The position numbers and the translations under genes are program-made. A stretch of 64,000 nt of DNA from Aeromicrobium sp. Leaf350 (lineage in GTDB: Bacteria > Actinomycetota > Actinomycetes > Propionibacteriales > Nocardioidaceae), in NCBI RefSeq assembly GCF_916858655.1, contig NZ_CAKASL010000003.1, positions 248,001 to 312,000 on the forward strand, read 5' to 3'. Each line of letters begins with the position of its first letter. The stretch's first letter is position 1. This document shows positions 19,690 through 28,347 of this stretch, in pieces. The notes beneath the pieces are model-generated. The model ran no database searches. It had not been told where the DNA came from and worked only from the letters and a program-made list of their open reading frames with translations.

Positions 19690-19810
19690 CGCACCCGCCC
19701 TCGGGCGGTGAGTCAGCGTCTGTTTCCCACTCCGGAACGGACGCTGGCTCGCCGCCCGTTCGCATGTTCGGACGCTGGTTCACCGCCCGGGGCGGGTGCC
19801 GGGAAAGCAA

Positions 19811-19900
19811 GGACCCCTCGCGTACCCGACAGAGCACACTGACCCTTGCTGCCTTCCGGCCCTGGGGGAGTTGGGTGAGATGTCGCCACGCGAGGGGCTG
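19811..19900 (-). ncRNA. ffs: Signal recognition particle RNA, small bacterial type
   Basis: Read on the minus strand, the conserved tip of SRP helix 8 is seen: CCAGGGCCGGAAGGCAGCAA, with the GGAA-type tetraloop and asymmetric loop. The ends are closed by the complementary arms CCCCTCGCG (19814-19822) and CGCGAGGGG (19889-19897), giving an RNA of about 90-100 nt. It lies convergent to the preceding acyl-CoA dehydrogenase gene and divergent from tRNA-Ser. Exact ends are approximate. Confidence 0.93.
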
Positions 19901-19962
19901 CGAACACTGTACCGACCGGCCGGGTGCACACCAACCAGAGGGCGACCGGTAACCTCGTCCGC

Positions 19963-20050
19963 GGAGGATTCGCATAGTGGCCTAGTGCGCTCGCTTGGAA
20001 AGCGGGTTGAGTGAAAGCTCTCAGGGGTTCGAATCCCCTATCCTCCGCCA
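19963..20050 (+). tRNA. serT: tRNA-Ser (anticodon GGA)
   Basis: A complete class II tRNA: acceptor stem GGAGGAT pairs with ATCCTCC, the anticodon loop is TTGGAAA with anticodon GGA between stems CTCGC and GCGGG, there is a long variable arm, and the T-arm is GGGGTTCGAATCCCC. The CCA end is encoded in the DNA (20048-20050). Its 3' half is the integration site of the downstream island. Insertion leaves the tRNA intact. Confidence 0.97.
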
Positions 20051-20052
20051 GA
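19995..20052 (+). other. Left attachment site (attL) in the tRNA-Ser 3' half
   Basis: These 58 bp, from the anticodon loop (TTGGAAAGCGGG) through the encoded CCA and two more bases, are repeated identically at 42634-42691. That is the signature of tyrosine-recombinase integration into a tRNA 3' end. Confidence 0.92.
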
Positions 20053-20062
20053 ATTGCAGGGA

Positions 20063-20101
20063 AAATCGGGCCTCGCACCTACGCGGTACGGGGCCCGATT
20101 T
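20063..20101 (+). terminator. Hairpin terminator after tRNA-Ser
   Basis: A 10-bp stem (AAATCGGGCC with GGCCCGATTT) lies 12 bp after the CCA end, followed by a T-containing tail. Because it is inside attL it belongs to the element. The other repeat copies carry their own comparable hairpins, so tRNA termination is preserved after insertion. Confidence 0.75.
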
Positions 20102-20105
20102 CGCG

Positions 20106-20129
20106 TTTGGTCTCAGTTTTGGTCTCAGT
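20106..20129 (+). repeat. Two tandem 12-bp units near the left island end
   Basis: TTTGGTCTCAGT is repeated twice without a gap. The same doubled unit occurs in the same orientation near the right end at 42505-42528. It could be integrase arm-binding sites or the fossil 3' end of an integrase gene: the antisense reading gives LRPKLRPN here and LRPKLRPK at the right end. Confidence 0.7.
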
Positions 20130-20256
20130 TGATGCACGTTTGAGGCTGTTGGAGGTTGCTTCTGTTCGACGGTTGCGCCATCTAGGTCTCCAGGAATGGT
20201 CACAAGGGCGCGAACGAACTGGCGATGGAGATCGAGGGCGACGCTTGCTGGTGAGT

Positions 20257-20838
20257 TCAGTGGCTGAGCGGAGATCTCGAGACGACGCGAGGGATCCGGG
20301 GTTGAACTCGCGACCAGAGTGCACTCAAGGAGAGTTGGGGCGAAGCGACGTCAGCATCCGCGGCCAGCTCGGGCGGAAAGAGTGATGCATCCAACTTCCG
20401 GAGACGGGCTTCATCGAGGTATCGCCAACTCTGCGGTGGTTCGAGACCGAGAGTGCGAAGCTCGGAGAGCGAGAGCGTGTGGAGCGCACGACGAGGCGCG
20501 CTCAATATCAGCGCCGAGGCTTCCGTTGCACCCTCGAAGTACCCGTCGAACTCCGCACGGGTAAGCCCCGACACAGGGTGAAACCTTCTCCACACGTCGG
20601 CAGGTGAAGACGTGACGATGCCCTCGAGGCTGACGACGCCTTCAATCCTTCGGGACGTTCCCGAGGCATACAGCACGGCCGTTGATGGAACGGTCTTCGG
20701 CGGCTTGCGCCTGAGCTCCACGAGTTTTTCACCCGACAGGATTAGGTCGACGAAATGGGGGCGAATCGACATGAGCAACGCAGCGTGACCCAGAGCGGCG
20801 CTCGACTCAGCGGGCTCGGGCCAAGAACTGGCTGTCAT
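20257..20838 (-). CDS. ASCH-domain protein (predicted RNA-binding), partner of the GNAT-PIN gene
   Basis: A 193-residue protein. Residues about 20-135 match the ASCH (PUA-like) fold: LLMSIRPHFVDLILSGEKLV followed by ELRRKPPK, with GVVSLEGIV later. ASCH domains are predicted or shown to bind RNA or act on modified nucleosides. A C-terminal extension of about 50 residues is unassigned. ATG 20838 overlaps the stop of the upstream GNAT-PIN gene by four bases (ATGA), so the two proteins are translated together and probably act together. It is the last gene before attL, a common place for defence or stabilisation cargo. Confidence 0.82.
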   Translation of the reverse strand: MTASSWPEPAESSAALGHAALLMSIRPHFVDLILSGEKLVELRRKPPKTVPSTAVLYASGTSRRIEGVVSLEGIVTSSPADVWRRFHPVSGLTRAEFDGYFEGATEASALILSAPRRALHTLSLSELRTLGLEPPQSWRYLDEARLRKLDASLFPPELAADADVASPQLSLSALWSRVQPRIPRVVSRSPLSH

Positions 20839-22868
20839 CGAGGGCGCCCTTCCTGGTACACGGAGAAGAAGTTTGCTGCGCTGATCTTCCTTGGCGACGC
20901 TAACGGCTCGAGGTGACCGTTCTCATCGATAGCTCGCAGCCGACTCAGCGATACGGGCTCACGGAAGAACTCGGTGTCGCTGAAGAGTATCGCCTGCGCG
21001 CGCCCCTCCTTCGCGCGTCCTTCGATGACAGTGCGGTCTAGGACCCCCAACCGGCGGTACTTGCGGTGGAGTGTGCCTGGGTGGGCAAGCTCGACAGCAT
21101 CGAGCCTTGACGAAGCGATGACGGCCTTTGGGTCGTTGCTGACGTACCAAAGCACCCGGCCCGGCGCCGACACAACTTTCGGCGCGGGGGACCGGTAGTA
21201 GACATGCTGCCGCGACAGGCCGAGTTCTGGGTCCCTGGCAAAAAGCGTCTGAGTGAGTCCGAACAGCTCCTGAGCTGGTGCCGGCCGGATCGGAATCATG
21301 AAGCACGGCAGGTCGGAATCGGTGACCTTCAGCGGCCAGAAGATTCGCTCAATCTCTGCAGCGATCACGCCCGCAGGCGAGGACCCAGCGAGGGTGCCGA
21401 AGGCTTCTCCGGTCAGGACCGCCTCTGAGATCTCCGACCATGTCCAACATCCGTCGATGACCCGGCAACTGAGACTGCCGTCCTCAGCTTCCGCGAAGCC
21501 CGAGTCGCGGAGTGCTGCACGAACCGGCGTCGTGATCGACGGGTCCGCGATCTGCACGAGCCGGAGTCCGTGATCCCTGGCTTCCTGCCGCAGCAGGTGG
21601 ACCATCTGAATGGTCATCGTGCGGGCAATTCTCGGATCCACGGCGCGGATGAGACTGACCTCAAGCGCGTCGTCGCGACGCTCGGAGAAGAGGGAGCCCT
21701 GAATCTTCCCGTGGCGGTCGCGGAGCACTCTTCGCGACGCTGAACTACCTACGAGCGTGGCCGACCTCCGACATTGCTTGCGGAACTGCGACTTCGACTC
21801 GCCTGTCGAGTGGCTCATCAGATGGTGCAGGTCCGACTCGGATGAACTCGGCACAGATCCGATCGAGTATCCGGTGTCGAGGAGTTGACTGGGCGCGTAG
21901 TTCGCGGCGTCACTCAGCTCGTCAAGGTGGACGATCAGGTCCGAGGGTGTTGAAATCCAGAGTGGTTCAAGAGCGTCTGAACGCGAGAGAGCCTCGACCG
22001 CGGACTGATCCCTCGATACGAACGCGTCGGCGCCGCCCACCTTCGCTTCGGCGGCAAGCAACGAGTCGCTTCGCAAACTGGGGTCTTGCTCTGCGGCGCC
22101 GACGGACAAATTGGCGAGCACGAGCTCCCTCAACGCCCGTGCGGCGGAGGGGTCGGTAGGGAGAGATCGATAGTTGACGAGCGCGCCGAGCAACCGCTCG
22201 CGCTCTTGGCTGTTGGGGTGCTGATTCAGTTCTGCCCTCACGCCGCTCGTCACAACAAGCTCGATGCTCTCTTCAAGCCAGTCCGAGCGGAGGGCTCGTG
22301 ATTCATTCGTCTCCAGGCGCTCGGATTCGTGGATGTCTCTGAACACGTTCGCGTCGATAGCTACGACCGTCCTAGCGTCGTCTACCTGCGATCCGAACAG
22401 ATCTGGATGGCCGTGATCTCGCCACCAAGCCGTGACCAGATGACGTGCAGCACTGCGACCCGGCGCGTTCGATCGGGGCTCGAATCCCAATCCCGGCCAT
22501 GCTGTATCGGCTGGCCAGTCTCGTCTGCAACGCACAGCGATCCCAGTCCGATCGCTGAAGGTGGACGACAGGTGCTCGACCAGCATCAGTGCGACGCGCT
22601 GCCGGCGGACATCCGGTTCGATGCACAGTTGCGCGAGACGTACGCGGTTCGAGGGCAGATCGAAAATGGCGTACCCCACGACAGCGCGACGTTGTTCTGC
22701 GACGAGAATCCGTCCTCGGTCGGCGTAATCCCCCATCGCGCCGTAGGGGAGTATCCCCAGCCATTGCTTGTTCTTGTCGCTGAGATCGCGAACTGCTGGC
22801 ATCGCGGGGTCCGACTGAGACCTCAGGAAGCGCAGTTTCACCGCGCTGCGATCTCCAGTCACACGCAC
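20835..22868 (-). CDS. Multidomain GNAT-PIN-GNAT protein with a C-terminal PUA-like region
   Basis: A protein of about 677 residues with an unusual architecture. Residues about 10-145 are a GNAT acetyltransferase-like domain (GRILVAEQRRAVVGYAIF, LCIEPDVRRQRVALMLV). Residues about 167-320 are a PIN nuclease domain with the acidic set Asp172 (VAIDANVF), Glu213 (VRAELN), Asp268 (RSDSLLA) and Asp287 (FVSRDQ). Residues about 345-470 resemble a second GNAT fold. The last about 120 residues (VLWYVSNDPKAVIASSRLD onwards) look PUA/ASCH-like. PIN enzymes cleave RNA; GNAT toxins can acetylate aminoacyl-tRNA. The start is uncertain: GTG 22868 is used, with GTG 22841 an alternative. It lies just after the integrase and is coupled to the ASCH gene by ATGA. 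A toxin-antitoxin or phage-defence role is inference. Confidence 0.78.
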   Translation of the reverse strand: MRVTGDRSAVKLRFLRSQSDPAMPAVRDLSDKNKQWLGILPYGAMGDYADRGRILVAEQRRAVVGYAIFDLPSNRVRLAQLCIEPDVRRQRVALMLVEHLSSTFSDRTGIAVRCRRDWPADTAWPGLGFEPRSNAPGRSAARHLVTAWWRDHGHPDLFGSQVDDARTVVAIDANVFRDIHESERLETNESRALRSDWLEESIELVVTSGVRAELNQHPNSQERERLLGALVNYRSLPTDPSAARALRELVLANLSVGAAEQDPSLRSDSLLAAEAKVGGADAFVSRDQSAVEALSRSDALEPLWISTPSDLIVHLDELSDAANYAPSQLLDTGYSIGSVPSSSESDLHHLMSHSTGESKSQFRKQCRRSATLVGSSASRRVLRDRHGKIQGSLFSERRDDALEVSLIRAVDPRIARTMTIQMVHLLRQEARDHGLRLVQIADPSITTPVRAALRDSGFAEAEDGSLSCRVIDGCWTWSEISEAVLTGEAFGTLAGSSPAGVIAAEIERIFWPLKVTDSDLPCFMIPIRPAPAQELFGLTQTLFARDPELGLSRQHVYYRSPAPKVVSAPGRVLWYVSNDPKAVIASSRLDAVELAHPGTLHRKYRRLGVLDRTVIEGRAKEGRAQAILFSDTEFFREPVSLSRLRAIDENGHLEPLASPRKISAANFFSVYQEGRPR

Positions 22869-22930
22869 ATGCTTGCACCGTTGAGGCTCAGAACGACTTG
22901 AAACCTCGGGAGCAACCTCGGTCCAGCGCG

Positions 22931-24145
22931 CTAGTGCGATCCAGTTGGCGGAAACAGAAGTCCACCGACCCGGTCTGCGACCTCGCGCCTGATCGGGTCG
23001 GTGACGTGCTGGTACCGCGCGGCCATCGAGGTGCTGGACCAGCCCATGATCGACATAACGGTCCGTTCCGGGACGCCGAGGACAAGCAGCACGGTGGCGG
23101 CGGTGTGGCGAGCGTCGTGCAGCCGGACGTGGCGAACGCCTGCTGACTTCAGCAGGTCGCGCCAAGCGACGTAGTCGGAGTTGAGGTTGATCGGTCCGCC
23201 GGTGTGGGTGGCGAAGACCCAGTCCTCCTCGGTCCAGAGTGATGCGGCATGTCGACGCTCGGCGGCCTGCGCCTCGCGGTGTTGCTCGAGGAGGTCCACC
23301 AGCGCCGTGGGCAGACCGATGACGCGCTGACCAGCTGAGGACTTCGTCGGTCCAAGCACTCCGTTGCTGCGTCGGGCTTGCGGGCACCGACCCGGGGTCT
23401 TGCCGCACGTGCCCTCGCAGCCGTGTTCGTAGACGGGGCGAAGTCGCGTCGCGCGCACGCGAAGCGAGCGCGTCTCGAGGTCGATGTCCGACCACCTGAG
23501 CGCGAGCGCTTCTCCCTGTCGGAGTCCGAGTGCGAGTGCGACCGCCCACCGCGTGCCGTTCCGAACCTCCCTCGCTTCGGCGAGGATCAACTGCACTTCC
23601 TCGAGCGTCAGGGGCTCGACCTGTTCGACATGGACCCTGGGTGCGCGAGCCAGAGTCGCCACGTTTCGCACGACGTGGTTGCGCCGTTCCGCTTCGCCAA
23701 GAGCGGTGCGGACGGTGCGATGGGCTTGGTGCGCGGTGGCCGGTCGAGCACCACGATCGATCATCCGGGCGTATGCCGACTCGAGGTGTTCGGGTGTCAG
23801 GCGATCAAGTCGCTGGGCGCCGATGACGGGGATCAGGTGCTTCACCACCGCAGTCCGATACGCCTGGTAGCTGGAGTGGCGAAGGCTCGGCCGGACGATG
23901 GATTCGAGCCAATAGAGCAGCCAGGTCTCTACCGTCCATTTCGATCCGACTGCCGGTGTGCGTGCTGCGTCGCGAAGCTTCTCCAACTTGCGGACCTTCG
24001 TCACCACGGCGGACTTGGTCTTGCCCGTGACGTGCCGTCGGTCCGGTGATCCGTCGCCTTTCACGCCCACGCTGACTCGTCCGTGCCAGCGGCCGTCATT
24101 GCCGAGGTAGACCGTCGAGGCTGCGTTCGGATTGCGCCCCGTCAC
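22931..24145 (-). CDS. int: Tyrosine site-specific integrase of the island
   Basis: A 404-residue phage-type integrase. N-terminal AP2-like arm-binding segment (TVYLGNDGRWHGRVSVG), core-binding SAM-like domain about 70-165, and catalytic domain about 180-395. Catalytic residues: Arg in LGLRQGEALAL, His-x-x-Arg in LHDARHTAA, His/Trp position in MGWSSTSM, and the nucleophile Tyr378 in ARYQHV. A Cys-rich insert (HGCEGTCGKTPGRCPQARR) could bind metal and is common in actinobacterial integrases. It starts with GTG at 24145, two bases past the excisionase stop. Expected to recombine the tRNA-Ser site. Confidence 0.95.
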   Translation of the reverse strand: MTGRNPNAASTVYLGNDGRWHGRVSVGVKGDGSPDRRHVTGKTKSAVVTKVRKLEKLRDAARTPAVGSKWTVETWLLYWLESIVRPSLRHSSYQAYRTAVVKHLIPVIGAQRLDRLTPEHLESAYARMIDRGARPATAHQAHRTVRTALGEAERRNHVVRNVATLARAPRVHVEQVEPLTLEEVQLILAEAREVRNGTRWAVALALGLRQGEALALRWSDIDLETRSLRVRATRLRPVYEHGCEGTCGKTPGRCPQARRSNGVLGPTKSSAGQRVIGLPTALVDLLEQHREAQAAERRHAASLWTEEDWVFATHTGGPINLNSDYVAWRDLLKSAGVRHVRLHDARHTAATVLLVLGVPERTVMSIMGWSSTSMAARYQHVTDPIRREVADRVGGLLFPPTGSH

Positions 24146-24146
24146 G

Positions 24147-24362
24147 TCAGGTCTCCGGCTGAGCGGTCCCGCGGAGGCGCTCGACGAACTCCTCCAAGCA
24201 GGCCATGGGTATGCGTCGAAGCCGCCCGACCTGGACCGACTCGACCTCTCCTGTGCCGATCAGTTTGAACATCGACGTGCGTGCGATGCCCAACATCTCT
24301 GCGGCTTGCTCGACGCTCAAAAGCAGCGGCACCAATGGCTGTCCGGCGGCTGGTTCATTCAT
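24147..24362 (-). CDS. xis: Excisionase-like helix-turn-helix protein
   Basis: A 71-residue MerR-fold HTH protein of the DNA-binding/excisionase family: LLSVEQAAEMLGIARTSMFK followed by RLRRIPMACLEEFVERL. Its place directly upstream of the integrase gene, one base apart, is that of recombination directionality factors in actinobacterial integrative elements. ATG 24362. Confidence 0.88.
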   Translation of the reverse strand: MNEPAAGQPLVPLLLSVEQAAEMLGIARTSMFKLIGTGEVESVQVGRLRRIPMACLEEFVERLRGTAQPET

Positions 24363-24534
24363 GGTTCGCCTCGCTTCGTGACTGACCTCGGGTTCCTACT
24401 ACAAGGCCCAAATGGGGCCGTCGGTGATCACGTTGGTTCACATTGGTTCGCATCGCGGCAGCTGAATCTCGGTCGGTGGATAACTTCGGAACCGCGCAGC
24501 CTGTGGATGAGGGCAGGTCAGCACCGAGGACCCG

Positions 24535-27500
24535 TCAGCGCGATGGACCCCGAGGGTGCGAGCGGTCGGGGCGATATTCAGGTGTGGCCACGGGGCGAGG
24601 CAACGGCGCATAGGTGCGGTCTCTCTGGGGCGGTGCGGCGAGCCGCGTGATCCGGGAGTGGAGTGCGGCGGTGGCGTGATCGTCGGGCAGATCACCCTCG
24701 GCGGCCGCAGTCGTGAGAAGGCCACGGCTGTCGCGGCCAGAGCCCGCGAGCACCGCGAGCTCGTTGGCGAGAGCGACGGTATGCGCGTCGTACCGCCCGA
24801 CGATGTCGACGATCGGACCGATCCAGGTCTTGGCATCGCGACCGGCTCCGTTGACGACAAGCCGGTCGAGGGTGCTCTGATGGGCTCGTTCGACGAAGTC
24901 CGTTCGTGGTGGGCCGGTGACCTGAGAGGGATCGGTGATGCCGTGGGCGGCACGCCAGACGTCGACCTCGGCAACGGTGTGACGGTCAAGCGGTGCCCCG
25001 GCGGGGGCCCACACGGCGGCTTCGGGCTCGTCGACCGCGGCCTGCCAAACGACGTGTCGCAGGTCCGCGACCTGGTCCTGGCGTTCGCGGAGGTACGGCC
25101 CCCAAGTCGGGTCTTGGGCCACCTGTGAGGGGATGCGCGGGAGCCAGCGAAGGGGCCCACCACGGATGGGCTCAATCTCGTGCAGCACTCGTCCCATGGC
25201 GTCGGCTGGGCTGTCCGCTCCGGAGAGGATCGAGGGCCGGGCGAGCATCTCGAGCAGGTCTTTGCCGTTGCTGCCATCGGCTTCGCGAAGTTGGATCTCG
25301 GCGAGCAGTGACGCCCACGACTTCTCTTCGGTGATGCCCGGGACGCAGTTCTCGGCGTGCTGAGCCAGTTCCGCGGCGCGTCCGGGTGGGGCAGCTTGCA
25401 CTGATCCGGCGTGGACTGCGTCGGCGTACCGGATGACCGCGGTGTGTAGGCGGGCCTCGTCGCTGGATGCGAGCCGCGCGGTCTCGCTCGCGGTGAGGGT
25501 GGTGTCGTCGCGGCGGATCATGGCCTCGAGGACCTCGGTCGCTGTGGTCGTTTCGAGGCTGTCGGCGTGGACGACCTGGTGCGGGTCGCCGTCGGGGGCG
25601 ATGGCCAGGTGGAGGTGGTTGGCGTGCCGGCCTCGACTCAGCATCGTGTAGAGGAGCTGACGCGATTCATCGCCGGTCGCGATGCCGTGCATGGTGTCGG
25701 CGGTGACCCCCTGGGCGGTGTGGACGGTGGTCGCGTAGCCGAGGTCGACATGCTCGGCGACGTAGGACTTCGGTAGGTCAACGTGCAGACCGCTGTCGGT
25801 GTGGCGCGCTCGGATGCCGGCGTCGCTGATGCCGGTGATGGTCCAGCGGTCGCCGTTCTTCACCCAGTCCGACTCGCTCGTGGCGAGGCGTCGATCGTTG
25901 CGGCGGGTCAGGATCGTGTCGCCGACCGAGGCGTGGTTTTCGTCGGCCAGGGGCACCTCGACTGCCGGTCGAGTACCGGCGAGGCGGTCGACTCGTGCTT
26001 GTTCGTTGAGGGTGGAGACCAGGGCGCGGGTGGGGGCGATCATGATCGAGTCCAGACCCGCGGCCCGGTCGGCCGACCATGCGTGGAGTGCGTCGTCGGC
26101 GCAGGTCGTGGCGTCGCCGAGGTGGATGCGATTGGTGTCGAAGTAGAACCCGAGGGCGGCGGTGTCGCCTTCGCGGAGCTGGAGGGTCGCGGCTGTTTCG
26201 GCGGGGTCGGAGAACCGCATCACCTCGTCCAGACGCACGGCCCCGTGGGTGGCGGCGATGTCGCGGAGGACTCCGCCGGCGCCGACGGCGGAGAGTTGTC
26301 GGTCGTCGCCGATCAGACGAACCAGTGCTCCGCGGTCGATCGCGTGGGTGATCGCGGCATCCAGGCTGAGGGTGTCCGCCATGCCAGCTTCGTCGATGAC
26401 CACCAGTGTCCGGAGCCCGATCGAAGCCCTGAGTTCCTCGCCGGATGCATGGGTGAGCTTGGCGAGGGTGTCGGACCTGATGCCGGTCTCGGCCTGCAGC
26501 TTCGCGGCCGCCGACGCCGACGGGGCGAACCCGATGACGTCACCACCATCGGCAGCCCAGGTGTGCGCGAGGACGCGCATGGCGGTCGTCTTGCCGGCGC
26601 CGGCGGCGGCGATGGCGACCTGGAGACGGGCACCACTCGTGGCCATCTGCGAGACCAGATCGACCTGGCCGGGGTTGAGTGTGGTGCCGTTCGCGGCCGC
26701 CTCGACCACCGCCGCTCGCACCGTCTCGGGTGCCACTGTGCGGCCGCCGGTCATGGCGGCGGCGTCGCCGATGCGCGCTTCGGCGGCCAAGATCCCCGGG
26801 CTCGTGTAGAGATCGTGTCCGGTGTGCCGGTAGACGCGAGTGCCGTCCGAACGTCGCAGGATGTCCGGGTCATCGATGGAGTCAAGGTCCGGCGTCAGCG
26901 CGACTGATAGGTGGGCGACGACGGCATTGACGAGGTCGTCGACGACGCGCTCGATGTGTAGGGCCGGGCAGTCAGCAGCCCGGACCTGCCGTTGGGCTTC
27001 GGCTCTCACGTGGGTCGGTTTCCACGTGGCGCGTCGTGATTCCAGCTCGGCGATCGTGCGGTGCGCAGCGTCGGTGAACCATTGCTGCGTGACCCGATTC
27101 CCGGGTGAGATCGGCGACGTCAACGCCGCGTCGACCATGGTGTCGATGGCGCGTTCTGACCCCAGAACGTCGATGGCTTCGCCCCGCCAGGTGGTTCGCT
27201 GCTCGGCGAATGATCGGGGTTCGTGCTTGGCGGTGCGGGTCTCGAGGTTCGCCTGCTGTGCCAGGGCGATCGCTTCGGCCTGCGTCGGTGGACGGCCGTG
27301 GTCGCGCTGGAACTGAGCCGACAATTCGCCTTGGCGCGACACGATGTCGCGACGGCGCTTCGACCACGCCGCATTCAACTCCGGGTCAACGCCCGCGACC
27401 TCACGGATCGGGCGACCGCAGCTGGTGTCAGGTCGCTCTTCGAATCGCAGGCCGAGGTCCGCGACGAGGTGCCGTTCGAGAGCGGTGTTGTAGGTCTCCG

Positions 27501-28347
27501 AGACCGCGACAACCGACTCGTAGAGCACCCGACCATAGATTGACAACCACTTGCCGTCCCTGGTCTGGACCTTGTTCGCGACCGCCACATGCGTATGCAG
27601 ATCCGGATCGCCAGCGCGCGAATCACGGTGCGTGAACGCCGCCGCGATCAGTCCGCGAGTCTCTACCTGGCGTGCACCTTGCTTGCCCTCGCGAGTGAAC
27701 AACGCCTCCCGCTCCAACAGCTTGAGTGCGTCCGCGACCGCCTTATCGTGTGCCTGCTCGATCGCCTCAGCGACCTCACGCGGCGCGATCGCCCACAAGG
27801 TGGAGACTGACTTCACCGGCGAGAACGTCAGGTCGAATCCCGACACTGCTGCCCGTGACGGACGACTGAATCGCTTCAGCGCGGCGTCGAGCTCCCGCTG
27901 ATTCGCCGGCTCTCGGGCGTGCTGCGCGACGAACATCTCCCGCGCGACATCGGTCATCGCCCGCGACCGCAGAACCCTCTTGTCGGCTACGTCGAGGCCC
28001 GGATCAGCGAGCAGTTGCTGCAGCTTCTCCTTGACCCGCCGGTCGAACTCAGCGCCGGTTTCGTCGGTCAGCACCGCGAACCGTCGGCCTAACGGAATCT
28101 CGGTGATGGGATCGCATCCGTGCCCGAAGAGCCGCAACATCTGCTCGGCAGTGACGACGTCCCCCGACTCGATACCTCCGATACCGGCCAGACCAGAACC
28201 CATCCACCGACCCGACGCCTCCCCCTTCGCCGAGTAGTAGTCCGCGAGCTGCGAACGCCCCAACTCGGTCGAATCCTGCACGGCAACCTGACGGGTCAGG
28301 TAGTCGTACCCCGACCCGGCCGAGAGCTTGTGCAGAGAAACCGTCAC
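24535..28347 (-). CDS. MobF-family conjugative relaxase/helicase
   Basis: A protein of about 1270 residues that would nick the element's origin of transfer and unwind the strand. The N-terminal relaxase carries the catalytic tyrosine region (GSGYDYLTRQVA) and the three-histidine metal site (THRDSRAGDPDLHTHVAVAN). The helicase part has Walker A AAAGAGKTTAM and Walker B VVIDEAGMADT, and a later UvrD-type motif (GYATTVHTAQGVTADTMHG). GTG 28347 (VTVSLHKLSAG) is preferred to GTG 28383 because homologous relaxases begin with this motif. No type IV coupling or channel genes occur nearby, so transfer must use another element's machinery. Confidence 0.92.
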   Translation of the reverse strand: MTVSLHKLSAGSGYDYLTRQVAVQDSTELGRSQLADYYSAKGEASGRWMGSGLAGIGGIESGDVVTAEQMLRLFGHGCDPITEIPLGRRFAVLTDETGAEFDRRVKEKLQQLLADPGLDVADKRVLRSRAMTDVAREMFVAQHAREPANQRELDAALKRFSRPSRAAVSGFDLTFSPVKSVSTLWAIAPREVAEAIEQAHDKAVADALKLLEREALFTREGKQGARQVETRGLIAAAFTHRDSRAGDPDLHTHVAVANKVQTRDGKWLSIYGRVLYESVVAVSETYNTALERHLVADLGLRFEERPDTSCGRPIREVAGVDPELNAAWSKRRRDIVSRQGELSAQFQRDHGRPPTQAEAIALAQQANLETRTAKHEPRSFAEQRTTWRGEAIDVLGSERAIDTMVDAALTSPISPGNRVTQQWFTDAAHRTIAELESRRATWKPTHVRAEAQRQVRAADCPALHIERVVDDLVNAVVAHLSVALTPDLDSIDDPDILRRSDGTRVYRHTGHDLYTSPGILAAEARIGDAAAMTGGRTVAPETVRAAVVEAAANGTTLNPGQVDLVSQMATSGARLQVAIAAAGAGKTTAMRVLAHTWAADGGDVIGFAPSASAAAKLQAETGIRSDTLAKLTHASGEELRASIGLRTLVVIDEAGMADTLSLDAAITHAIDRGALVRLIGDDRQLSAVGAGGVLRDIAATHGAVRLDEVMRFSDPAETAATLQLREGDTAALGFYFDTNRIHLGDATTCADDALHAWSADRAAGLDSIMIAPTRALVSTLNEQARVDRLAGTRPAVEVPLADENHASVGDTILTRRNDRRLATSESDWVKNGDRWTITGISDAGIRARHTDSGLHVDLPKSYVAEHVDLGYATTVHTAQGVTADTMHGIATGDESRQLLYTMLSRGRHANHLHLAIAPDGDPHQVVHADSLETTTATEVLEAMIRRDDTTLTASETARLASSDEARLHTAVIRYADAVHAGSVQAAPPGRAAELAQHAENCVPGITEEKSWASLLAEIQLREADGSNGKDLLEMLARPSILSGADSPADAMGRVLHEIEPIRGGPLRWLPRIPSQVAQDPTWGPYLRERQDQVADLRHVVWQAAVDEPEAAVWAPAGAPLDRHTVAEVDVWRAAHGITDPSQVTGPPRTDFVERAHQSTLDRLVVNGAGRDAKTWIGPIVDIVGRYDAHTVALANELAVLAGSGRDSRGLLTTAAAEGDLPDDHATAALHSRITRLAAPPQRDRTYAPLPRPVATPEYRPDRSHPRGPSR

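Noticed and set aside
20021..20203. A small minus-strand gene running into tRNA-Ser
   Set aside because: The end (WRRIGDSNP) is simply the antisense of the tRNA 3' half, a common false call. It is at most the fossil tail of an integrase.
22869..23549. N-terminal extension of the GNAT-PIN protein across the integrase gene
   Set aside because: The upstream frame lies on top of the well-supported integrase gene and has no domain character; the GNAT fold begins after 22868.
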